A stretch of 17,983 nucleotides of DNA, from positions 1-17,983 of the forward strand of contig JBAXRP010000072.1 of NCBI GenBank assembly GCA_037131145.1, read 5' to 3'. Within the stretch, counting starts at the first letter, position 1, and each line of letters begins with the position of its first letter. Positions 8,112 to 15,674 of this stretch are shown here, piece after piece. Origin of the DNA: CAIVAT01 sp037131145 (GTDB lineage: Bacteria; Bacteroidota; Bacteroidia; Bacteroidales; FEN-979). The notes below the pieces were generated by a model that saw nothing but the letters and a program-made list of their open reading frames with translations, was not told the DNA's origin and did no database searches. Both the position numbers and the translations under genes were made by a program.

Positions 8112-11100
8112 ATGAAACGATATTTTTCAGTTTTATGCCTGTTATTGCTGACGTCATTTATGACAATTGCTCAGGCTCAACCGACCACGCCAAAGCCAGT
8201 GGCGCCAAAATACAATCTATCCACCGACCCGGTTTTATACACCGTCGGTTATTCCCACCTCGATACTGAATGGCGCTGGGACTATCAGGAAACTATCAAC
8301 GATTTTCTGAAAAACACGCTTGATGAGAATTTCAGGTTGATTGAAAAATATAAACCATACACATTCACATTTTCAGGCGCCCGCCGTTATAAAATGATGC
8401 AGGAATATTACCCCGAACGATATGAAAAACTGAAAAAGTACATTTCGCTGGGGCGCTGGTGTGTGGGCGGATCCTCGGTTGATGAATGTGATGTAAATAT
8501 TCCTTCGCCTGAGTCGGTGATTCGCCAGGTACTTTATGGCAACGGCTTTTTCAAATCGGAATTTAATCGTGAAAGCGTTGATTTCATGTTACCCGATTGC
8601 TTCGGATTCCAGGCTGATCTGCCTTCGGTTCTGGCTCATGCAGGATTGAAGGGATTCTCAACGCAAAAACTGTCGTGGGGCTCGGCAATGGGAATCCCAT
8701 TTAACCTCGGAACATGGCTTGGTCCCGATGGAAAAGGGATCGTTTCTGCATTGAATGCTACTGATTACAACGGCAGGGTTACTCCCCGGATTGATACAAC
8801 CGCCTATTGGATAAACAGGATTATGGATAACGGGAAAAAATTTGGCGTTTTTGCCGACTACCGCTATTATGGCGTGGGAGATACCGGCGGTTCGCCACGC
8901 GAGGAAGACATCAAAAACGCCATTGGCAGCATTGACCAACCCGACAGCAAAATCAAGGTTTATCTGACCTCTTCCGACCAGTTATTCCGCGACCTGAAGG
9001 AGAGCGAGGTAAGTAAATTACCAACCTATTCGGGCGACCTGCTTCTCACCGAGCACTCTTCCGGTTCGCTCACTTCACAGGCATACATGAAAAGGTGGAA
9101 CAGGAAAAACGAACAACTTGCTCTCGCCGCCGAACCTGTAGCTGTTATTGCCGACTGGCTTGGAGGAATCAAATACCCGTTAAAATCAATGAATGCGACC
9201 TGGTGGCTTGTTCTCGGAAGCCAGATGCACGATATCCTGCCGGGAACCAGTATTCCCAAAGCATACACTTATGCCTGGAATGACGAAGCGCTCGCCATGA
9301 ACCAGTTTTCTTCAATCCTGCAAAGCTCGGTTGGCGCTGTCATCCGCGCAATGGATACACGTGGAAAAGGCAAATCAATGGTTGTTTATAACCCGTTGGC
9401 AATTAGTCGTAAAGATATTGTTGAAGCCGAAATTTCATATCCTGATGGAGCGCCACAGTCGGTGGTTATCGTTAATGCTGAGAACGATACCATCCCGGTT
9501 CAGATTCTGAAATCAACCAAAACAAATATTCAGATTGCTTTTCCCGCTTCTGTTCCATCCTTTGGATTTGCCTGTTACGACATTCAACCGGCAAAGGAAA
9601 TAGCGAAGTATCAGTCGGGACTTTCCGCTTCAGCAGGAATGCTTGACAACGAATTTTTAAAAGTGACGGTTAATGCCGCAGGCGATATCAGCAGTATCAT
9701 TGATAAAAAACTGGGTAAGGAGTTACTTTCATCGCCATCAAGACTTGAATTTCAAAAAGAACATCCGGCATACTGGCCTGCATGGAATATGGACTGGAAC
9801 GACAGGCAAAACCCGCCGATTGATTTCGTTGGCGGACCTGCAACCATAACTCTGGTTGAGAAGGGACCGGTAAGGGCGACGCTTTGTGTCGAGAGAACGG
9901 CGCGAAACTCAGTGTTTACTCAATACATCACGCTGGTATCGGGACAGGAACAACTTTTTGTCAGGAACATCGTCCGCTGGCAATCGCGCGGGGTTAGCCT
10001 TAAAGCATCATTTCCGCTAACGGCTTCAAATGAGAAAGCCACGTATAACCTGGGACTTGGAACTATCGAAAGGGTGACAAACCACAAAAAACAGTATGAA
10101 GTCCCGTCGCGCGAATGGTTCGACCTTACCGATAAATCGGGTCGCTTTGGAATAACCATTCTGGAGGATTCAAAATTCGGTTCGGACAAACCTAATGACA
10201 ATACCCTCCGGCTAACTCTTCTGTTTACCCCCACCGCCAACACCTTTAATGATCAGGCGACGCAGGACTGGGGAATCCATGAATTTACTTATGGAATATA
10301 CAGTCATAAAGGAGATTGGCGCACCGCTCTTTCGGAATGGCAGGGACGAAGGCTGAATCAACCGCTTGTAGCTTTCATTACGCCGCAACATGGTGGTTTT
10401 CTTGGAAAAAATTTCTCTTTCGCGCAGGTTTCCGCGTCACAGGTGGATATCAGGACGATCAAAAAAGCCGAAAACGGGAAGGATATTGTAATCAGGTTAC
10501 AGGAACTCACGGGCAAAGACATTTCAAATGTGGAGGTAACATTTGCGTCGAAAATCATCAGGGCATGGGAGGTTGATGGGCAGGAGCGGGTTATCGGAGA
10601 AGCCAGTCTCAAAAACGGCAAGCTGATAGTCGCAATGACCGGGTTTGCCATCCGCAGTTTTGCCATCCAGGTGGAACCGCCGGCGGATAGGCTTTCTACT
10701 GCATCTTCGTTTGAATTACCACTTGTTTTCGACCAGGATGTTGTAAGTAATGACAACAACATGAAGAACGGCGGATTTGATTCCAAACACAAGTGTTTTC
10801 CTGCCGAACAATTTCCGACAACGGTTACACTCAACGGCATTCAGTTTAACCTGGGCGCAACATCCGATGGCAAAAACAATGTTGTCACCTGCAAAGGACA
10901 AAAGATTTTTCTTCCCAAAACGGGGAACTTCAGCCATGCCTATATCCTTGCAGCGGCTTTGACCGATACTGCGGGAATTTTTAAAGTCGGCGGTGCGAAA
11001 ACCCTGTTGCACATTCAGCAATACGAGGGTAAAATCGGTCAGTTTGACAATCGTACCTGGGATCGTTTTGGGCGTGTAGCGGGACTGGAAAAGGGATTTA

Positions 11101-11969
11101 TCAAACGCGACGAAGTTGCCTGGTATTGTACTCACCTTCATCAGGATACCGTGAATATACCGTATAATTATGGTTATATTTATGTTTACAGGCTGGATGC
11201 TTCTCCGGCGAGCGAAACGCTACAGCTTCCGGAGAATGAATCCATCAAAATATTTGCCATTACGGTTTCCGACAATTCTTTTGATCAGATTCAGCCTGCA
11301 CAAGCGCTTTATGATGATTTCAGCGCGAGGCAAACGATGACGTTGAATCTGCCCAAAAGTTGGGTAACTGAACAAATGCAGCCGCTTGCCCAGGTTGATG
11401 TTACCAAAAAGAGGAACATGGCAGACCTGCCGGGGCGGTTAACAATGAAGGATTACGCAGATATTCATCAACCAAACGGAGTATCGGCACAATACTTCTA
11501 CTCCGGCGCCGATACCGATCAATCGGGGCTTCCACAAACTTCCGGGGCGATGAATGTATCGGCAATAAATGATGGCATGTTCGACCTTTTGCCTGTGGAT
11601 TCAGCCAACGACAGATGGTCGGCAACCGGCGAAGGTCGCATCAGGATGGACTTGCAGCATGAAATTGAAATAGACAGCCTCCACATATTCACTGTTCAAC
11701 AATTAAACCGGGGGCAACAGGCTTTTTCCATCTGGGGGGCAAAAGGAGAAATGAATCCGGAAGTTAAGGGCAATCCGGCAGCGGCGGGTTGGAAATTTAT
11801 TGCGTTTGTTCAACCCGAAGATATCTGGGGAAATGACAAAGCCCTTTATAAGGTTGTTACTGAAAAAAACCAGAAACTTCAGTTCCGCTATCTCATGTTT
11901 ATAAGCGAGGATTCACCTCACGGACCTTACTATTTCCGGGAGGTTGATGTGTTTGAAAAGCAAAATTGA
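8112..11969 (+). CDS. Secreted GH38 alpha-mannosidase with C-terminal beta-sandwich domains
   Basis: A 1285-residue exported glycoside hydrolase of family 38, which cleaves alpha-mannosides with retention of configuration using zinc. Residues 1-22 are a signal peptide (MKRYFSVLCLLLL, then AQAQ). The zinc-binding H-x-D is in GYSHLDTEW (H49, D51). The likely nucleophile is D162 in MLPDCFGFQADLP. The third metal-ligand region is QMHDILPGT (H373), equivalent to the family's QHHD.xSGT. The GH38 C-terminal beta domain begins near residue 500 (SAGMLDNEFLKVTVN). Beyond it lie a beta-sandwich around 880-1060 (TTVTLNGIQFNLG, then NVVTCKGQKIFLP) and a terminal F5/8-type-C-like region around 1130-1285. 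The ATG at 8112 was preferred to 8076 because it begins the signal peptide and is preceded by an AT-rich stretch. No SusC/SusD pair or sulfatase lies next to it, so it is not part of a visible polysaccharide utilisation locus. Confidence 0.92.
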   Translation: MKRYFSVLCLLLLTSFMTIAQAQPTTPKPVAPKYNLSTDPVLYTVGYSHLDTEWRWDYQETINDFLKNTLDENFRLIEKYKPYTFTFSGARRYKMMQEYYPERYEKLKKYISLGRWCVGGSSVDECDVNIPSPESVIRQVLYGNGFFKSEFNRESVDFMLPDCFGFQADLPSVLAHAGLKGFSTQKLSWGSAMGIPFNLGTWLGPDGKGIVSALNATDYNGRVTPRIDTTAYWINRIMDNGKKFGVFADYRYYGVGDTGGSPREEDIKNAIGSIDQPDSKIKVYLTSSDQLFRDLKESEVSKLPTYSGDLLLTEHSSGSLTSQAYMKRWNRKNEQLALAAEPVAVIADWLGGIKYPLKSMNATWWLVLGSQMHDILPGTSIPKAYTYAWNDEALAMNQFSSILQSSVGAVIRAMDTRGKGKSMVVYNPLAISRKDIVEAEISYPDGAPQSVVIVNAENDTIPVQILKSTKTNIQIAFPASVPSFGFACYDIQPAKEIAKYQSGLSASAGMLDNEFLKVTVNAAGDISSIIDKKLGKELLSSPSRLEFQKEHPAYWPAWNMDWNDRQNPPIDFVGGPATITLVEKGPVRATLCVERTARNSVFTQYITLVSGQEQLFVRNIVRWQSRGVSLKASFPLTASNEKATYNLGLGTIERVTNHKKQYEVPSREWFDLTDKSGRFGITILEDSKFGSDKPNDNTLRLTLLFTPTANTFNDQATQDWGIHEFTYGIYSHKGDWRTALSEWQGRRLNQPLVAFITPQHGGFLGKNFSFAQVSASQVDIRTIKKAENGKDIVIRLQELTGKDISNVEVTFASKIIRAWEVDGQERVIGEASLKNGKLIVAMTGFAIRSFAIQVEPPADRLSTASSFELPLVFDQDVVSNDNNMKNGGFDSKHKCFPAEQFPTTVTLNGIQFNLGATSDGKNNVVTCKGQKIFLPKTGNFSHAYILAAALTDTAGIFKVGGAKTLLHIQQYEGKIGQFDNRTWDRFGRVAGLEKGFIKRDEVAWYCTHLHQDTVNIPYNYGYIYVYRLDASPASETLQLPENESIKIFAITVSDNSFDQIQPAQALYDDFSARQTMTLNLPKSWVTEQMQPLAQVDVTKKRNMADLPGRLTMKDYADIHQPNGVSAQYFYSGADTDQSGLPQTSGAMNVSAINDGMFDLLPVDSANDRWSATGEGRIRMDLQHEIEIDSLHIFTVQQLNRGQQAFSIWGAKGEMNPEVKGNPAAAGWKFIAFVQPEDIWGNDKALYKVVTEKNQKLQFRYLMFISEDSPHGPYYFREVDVFEKQN

Positions 11970-12003
11970 CGGCAACGAATCACAATTATAACCAGCCTCA
12001 ATT

Positions 12004-13500
12004 ATGACACCATTTATCCAACTTTTCCCAAGGCTCGTCAATCATCAATGGAAAGAGATGATTCGCTCCTCTTCATGGCAGAAAAGCATTTTGATTAATA
12101 TTATCCTTGGAATATTCCTGATTTACCTGCTTATTAACCTCATACTGATCGGGTTATTCCTCGGCAGAATTTTGGATTCTGTATTTCCTGACGCCGACCC
12201 TGTTAATGCTTTTTCCGGTATCCTGCTTTACTATTTCATCGCCGACTTTCTTTTCAGATTTCTTTTGCAACCTTCGCCGGCGCTTTCGGTTATGCCATAC
12301 CTTCACCTTCCGGTAGGGAAAAATTCGATATTTCACTTTCTCCTTGTAAAATCAGGGTTTAGTCTCTTTAACTTCTTTCCGCTGATTGTCCTCATACCAT
12401 TCACGCTTCGCGACGTTATTCCAGGCTACTCCACTGCTACTGGTATAACCTGGCTTACCGCCGTGATACTTCTAATCTTTGCAAACAACTATCTTGCATT
12501 TTTCTTCAGGAAACTCTTTTCCGTCAAACCATCAGTTTTTATTATCATTGCAGCGGTAACCGCACTTCTCGTCTGGTTCGATTTTTCGCAGAACCGGATA
12601 ATTTCACTTGGTTTCGGAAAATGGCTAATGGCGATTGCCATAAATCCGGTTTGGGTGGTTGTACCCGCCATCCTTTTTATTCTAACATACAGCCTTTCCT
12701 GGTTTTTCCTTTACCGACAGCGTTACCTCGAAACGGAGGAGAAACAATCAAGACAGTATAACACAACCGCAGGAAGTCGTTACATTTCTGAAATTTTTGG
12801 CGTGAGCGGCGCTCTCGTGAGCCTCGAAATAAAGATGATTCTCCGGAACAACCGACCCAAAACCTACCTTGTACTGAGCATGTTTTTCATGTTTTATGGA
12901 TTCCTTATTTATACGAAACATCCGGTTGATTCAGGCTATGGAATGATGCTTTTCATCGGGCTTCTGCTCACCGGCATAATGATGATTCAGTACGGGCAAC
13001 TCGTACTGTCATGGGAAAGCAGCTACTTTGACCGGCTGTGTACTGCCAATTTCACAACCCTTGATTTCTTCATTGCGAAATTCTGGTTCTTCTTTCTGTT
13101 CAACACAGTCACCTTTTTAATAACCATGCCTTACGCCCTGTATGATTACAGAATTCTGCTACTGAACTTTGCCGCCTGGCTTTTCAACTGCGGAATAAAC
13201 ATCTTTGTTATCCTGTTTCTCGGATCCTTCAACACCAAACGCGTTGATATGAGCAAAGGGGGTTTCTTCAACTATGAAGGCGTCACTGCGGTTCATTTCA
13301 TCCTGATTATCCCGACGCTTGGCTTTCCGGTAATTATTTACTGGCTGGTTTCTATCCTCGTAAACCCTGAAGCCGGGATTGTTGTTGTCGGACTGATCGG
13401 GTTGGCAGGGCTTATTTTTCACCGGCAACTTATTGATATCGTCGCCAGGCAGTTCCAGGCGCGGAAACAAAAAATTCTTCACGGATTCAGAAATGGTTAA
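12004..13500 (+). CDS. DUF5687-like ABC transporter permease
   Basis: A 498-residue integral membrane protein with about 12 hydrophobic segments, in two groups of six (roughly residues 29-236 and 298-475). They are separated by a charged, probably cytoplasmic loop at about 237-297 (RYLETEEKQSRQYN, EIKMILRNNRPKT). The sequence looks like the Bacteroidota-restricted DUF5687 family. The ATPase gene begins 3 bp after its stop, which identifies the pair as an ABC exporter of the ABC-2-like type: one polypeptide supplies a whole membrane part, or dimerises. It starts 34 bp after the alpha-mannosidase stop and could be read through from it. The substrate is unknown, and nothing in the residues points to one. 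Confidence 0.82.
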   Translation: MTPFIQLFPRLVNHQWKEMIRSSSWQKSILINIILGIFLIYLLINLILIGLFLGRILDSVFPDADPVNAFSGILLYYFIADFLFRFLLQPSPALSVMPYLHLPVGKNSIFHFLLVKSGFSLFNFFPLIVLIPFTLRDVIPGYSTATGITWLTAVILLIFANNYLAFFFRKLFSVKPSVFIIIAAVTALLVWFDFSQNRIISLGFGKWLMAIAINPVWVVVPAILFILTYSLSWFFLYRQRYLETEEKQSRQYNTTAGSRYISEIFGVSGALVSLEIKMILRNNRPKTYLVLSMFFMFYGFLIYTKHPVDSGYGMMLFIGLLLTGIMMIQYGQLVLSWESSYFDRLCTANFTTLDFFIAKFWFFFLFNTVTFLITMPYALYDYRILLLNFAAWLFNCGINIFVILFLGSFNTKRVDMSKGGFFNYEGVTAVHFILIIPTLGFPVIIYWLVSILVNPEAGIVVVGLIGLAGLIFHRQLIDIVARQFQARKQKILHGFRNG

Positions 13501-13503
13501 ACT

Positions 13504-14199
13504 ATGATCAAGGTAAAAGGTCTCAAAAAGCAATATGCCGGCACAACGGCGCTCCACATTCCTGAGATGGAGATTGTCGCCGGCGAATCTTTCGGACTGA
13601 TCGGTAACAACGGCGCAGGAAAAACCACTTTTTTCCGCCTGATTCTCGATCTACTGGCGGCAACGGAAGGAGAAGTTACTTCAAAAAAAGTTCAGGTTTC
13701 TCAATCGGAGGAATGGAAGAAATATACCGGCTCATACCTCGATGAGGGATTTCTGATCGAATATCTTTCACCGGCAGAGTACTTCAATTTCATTGGCTCT
13801 CTTCACGGAATTAATGCGGAAGACCTTACCGGTTTTTACCATCAACTTGATGGCTTTGCAAGCGAAGAGCTTTACCAAAACCGAAAACCTATCCGCGCGC
13901 TTTCCAAAGGAAATAAAAGTAAAGTCGGGATTATTGCCGCATTGATGGGAAATCCTGAGATTGTCATTCTTGATGAACCTTTCGCCCATCTGGATCCCAG
14001 TTCGCAGATCAGTCTGAAACGCCTGCTAAAAAGGGTTAATAGCGAACTGAATGTTACTCTTCTTGTCTCCAGCCATGATCTGACGCATGTAACCGAAGTG
14101 TGCAACCGCATTGTTCTGCTCGAATCGGGTCTGATTATTCGCGATTTTGCTACTACGCCTGATACGATGAGCGAGTTGGAGGAGTATTTTACTCATTAA
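13504..14199 (+). CDS. ABC transporter ATP-binding protein
   Basis: A 231-residue nucleotide-binding subunit that energises the upstream permease. Walker A is GNNGAGKTT (34-42, K40). Walker B with the catalytic glutamate is VILDEPFAHLDP (D157, E158). The H-switch is SSHDLTH. The ABC signature is LSKGN (133-137) rather than LSGGQ, and the usual Q-loop glutamine is replaced in YTGSYLDEGFLIEYLSP, where an acidic residue occupies the region. Such deviations occur in ABC-2-type exporter ATPases partnered with DUF5687 proteins (from memory). The ATG at 13504 is 3 bp after the permease stop, so the two are translated from one message. The product ends normally at a TAA (14197-14199). Confidence 0.92.
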   Translation: MIKVKGLKKQYAGTTALHIPEMEIVAGESFGLIGNNGAGKTTFFRLILDLLAATEGEVTSKKVQVSQSEEWKKYTGSYLDEGFLIEYLSPAEYFNFIGSLHGINAEDLTGFYHQLDGFASEELYQNRKPIRALSKGNKSKVGIIAALMGNPEIVILDEPFAHLDPSSQISLKRLLKRVNSELNVTLLVSSHDLTHVTEVCNRIVLLESGLIIRDFATTPDTMSELEEYFTH

Positions 14200-14253
14200 A
14201 ATCTTATACAAGGTTTCCAAAATTTCATAACACCCGCTTAGGTTAGCCGCCGT

Positions 14254-14267
14254 AATATTGCAATATT
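14254..14267. repeat. Perfect 14-bp palindrome AATATTGCAATATT
   Basis: AATATTG followed directly by CAATATT is an exact palindrome with no spacer, 46 bases before the PqqD-like start codon. It has the form of an operator half-site pair for a dimeric regulator, and it overlaps a near -7 box. Regulation is an inference. Confidence 0.4.
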
Positions 14268-14297
14268 GTTGAGACGCACGGCAGCGCCTCTCAAAAA
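14266..14297. repeat. Imperfect stem-loop, possible degenerate interspersed palindrome
   Basis: The left arm TTGTTGAGACGC pairs with the right arm GCG-CC-TCTCAAAAA around the loop ACGGCA, with a CC bulge and one mismatch. It resembles the GAGACGCACGGC...GTGCGTCTC palindromes scattered in intergenic DNA of Bacteroidota and other phyla (from memory), in a mutated state. It could fold in the leader RNA, but no T-run follows, so it is not a standard terminator. Confidence 0.4.
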
Positions 14298-14312
14298 GAC
14301 AGGCAACATACT

Positions 14313-14573
14313 ATGAAACTAAGCAAAAATGCAGCCATCAGTGAATCAGGGCTACTTTTCAACCCGGTAACGGGCGAGTCCTACACTGTAAACCCAATAG
14401 GGGTTGAAATACTGAATCTTCTAAGGGAGGAGAAAGACCCTGGACAGATTAGCGACGCGATTCTCGAAAAATATTCAACAGATAGGATTTCTTTTGAGAA
14501 AGATTATCAGGATTTTATTGGAATGCTCCAACATTACAAACTCCTTGAACGCAATGAAGCGACGAAAGCTTAA
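14313..14573 (+). CDS. PqqD-like RRE (peptide chaperone) protein
   Basis: An 86-residue small soluble protein with the PqqD pattern: a short beta region (AAISESGLLFNPVTGESYTVN), then helices (PIGVEILNLLREEKDPGQISDAILEKYS, FEKDYQDFIGMLQHYKLLE). PqqD and related RiPP recognition elements are winged-helix proteins that bind leader peptides and present them to modifying enzymes. No precursor peptide gene is obvious beside it. The next gene, an ATP-grasp ligase, starts 20 bp inside its 3' end, which implies translational coupling and a shared task. In other settings free-standing PqqD homologues accompany HPr-kinase-like systems, but no HprK-like gene is in the window. Confidence 0.8.
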   Translation: MKLSKNAAISESGLLFNPVTGESYTVNPIGVEILNLLREEKDPGQISDAILEKYSTDRISFEKDYQDFIGMLQHYKLLERNEATKA

Positions 14574-15600
14574 TATTGCTGTCACCGGGCTAAATGCCAT
14601 TGACAGTCCCGGTCCCGGCGTGTCGGTTATCAGGGCATTGCGCGAGGCCAAATCGTTTGATGTAGGCATTATCGGGCTTTCTTATGAATCGCTGGAGCCT
14701 GGTATCTATATGCACGATATAGTTGATCGCACCTATTCGATTCCTTATCCCGGGGCGGGTATTGACATGCTTCTCTCACGGATTGAATACATCCATGAAA
14801 AAGAAAAACTGGATGTTATCATCCCGAACTTTGATGCGGAACTATATCCCTTCATCAAACTCGAACCTAAGTTGAAGGCGATGGGCATTCACATGTTCCT
14901 TCCTACGATGCACCAGTTCGAAGAGCGGCACAAGGTAAATCTCAACGATTTCGGTAAGAAATATGGAATCAGCGTTCCGCACAGCAAGGTAATCTACGAC
15001 CTCAACACGGTTCACAGCCTTCAATCGGAGTTTTCATTCCCGATGATTGTGAAGGGAAAGTTTTACGACGCTTCAATTGCCTACAGTATTGAGCAGGTGA
15101 AAACTTACTTTAACAAAATAAGCGCAAAATGGGGACTTCCTATTATTATCCAGGAGTTCATCCATGGCGCCGAGTTCAACGTAACCGGACTTGGCGATGG
15201 CAAAGGAAACACCATTGCGGCAGTTCCGATGCGGAAACAATACATCACAGACAAAGGAAAAGCCTGGGGCGGAATATCAATTTCAGATGAAAGGATGCTC
15301 GACATGACCCGGAAGTTTCTGCGCAATACCAAATGGCGCGGCGGGTTCGAGCTTGAGCTGATGAAAAATAAAGACGGCGAACTCTACCTGCTTGAGATCA
15401 ATCCCCGGTTACCCGCATGGATATACCTTGCCGTTGGCGTGGGACAAAACATTCCCGAAGCGCTGGTGAATCTCGCTATTGGCGAAAAAGTAGCGCCGTT
15501 CAGCGATTACGCAGTTGGCAAGATGTTTATCCGGTATGCATGGGATATGATTGTTGACCGGGAGGAGTTTGAACAAATCAGTATTTACGGCGAACTGTAA
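14554..15600 (+). CDS. ATP-grasp ligase (PylC/CarB-like)
   Basis: A 348-residue cytoplasmic ATP-grasp enzyme, a fold that activates a carboxylate as acyl phosphate and joins it to an amine or thiol. The N-terminal pre-ATP-grasp domain begins LNIAVTGLNAIDSPGPGVSVIRAL, like PylC and carbamoyl-phosphate-synthase-type proteins. The ATP lysine lies in FPMIVKGKFYDAS (K167), the adenine-binding strand is near IIIQEFIHGAEFN, and the Mg ligands are in GGFELELM (E266/E268) and LLEINPRLP (E281, N283, with R285). The ATG at 14554 overlaps the PqqD-like gene by 20 bp. An upstream in-frame ATG at 14494 would overlap by 80 bp, and the extra residues (MRKIIRILLECSN) are not conserved-looking, so 14554 is preferred. 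The substrate is unknown; the downstream PLP decarboxylase suggests an amino-acid acceptor or donor. Confidence 0.87.
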   Translation: MKRRKLNIAVTGLNAIDSPGPGVSVIRALREAKSFDVGIIGLSYESLEPGIYMHDIVDRTYSIPYPGAGIDMLLSRIEYIHEKEKLDVIIPNFDAELYPFIKLEPKLKAMGIHMFLPTMHQFEERHKVNLNDFGKKYGISVPHSKVIYDLNTVHSLQSEFSFPMIVKGKFYDASIAYSIEQVKTYFNKISAKWGLPIIIQEFIHGAEFNVTGLGDGKGNTIAAVPMRKQYITDKGKAWGGISISDERMLDMTRKFLRNTKWRGGFELELMKNKDGELYLLEINPRLPAWIYLAVGVGQNIPEALVNLAIGEKVAPFSDYAVGKMFIRYAWDMIVDREEFEQISIYGEL

Positions 15601-15620
15601 ATCTGTAATCCATTTGCCTC

Positions 15621-15653
15621 CACTTAACACTTAACACTTAACACTTAACACTT
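15621..15653. repeat. 7-bp tandem repeat, (CACTTAA) x 4.7
   Basis: Four perfect copies of CACTTAA followed by CACTT lie between the ATP-grasp stop and the decarboxylase start, ending 21 bases before that ATG. The array is entirely intergenic. Short 7-bp arrays of this kind recur in intergenic DNA of Bacteroidota (from memory); their function is not known. Confidence 0.9.
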
Positions 15654-15674
15654 TGAATTCCTAACATATTTAAA

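Larger units (their letters stand above)
14200..14312. other. Intergenic region before the PqqD/ATP-grasp cluster
   Basis: 113 bp separate the ABC exporter from the next gene set. The region holds a 14-bp perfect palindrome and a longer imperfect stem-loop. No convincing -33/-7 pair is present; TAATATTG at 14253-14260 differs from TAnnTTTG at one position and overlaps the palindrome. Confidence 0.45.

Noticed and set aside
10358..10840. 160-residue minus-strand ORF
   Set aside because: It is antisense to the clearly coding alpha-mannosidase and low in family-like features.
14494..14553. Upstream ATG for the ATP-grasp gene
   Set aside because: The 20 extra residues would overlap the PqqD-like gene by 80 bp and precede the natural Rossmann-like start at LNIAVTGLN.
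14313..14573. PqqD of pyrroloquinoline quinone synthesis
   Set aside because: No pqqA, pqqB, pqqC or pqqE gene is present; only the fold is supported.
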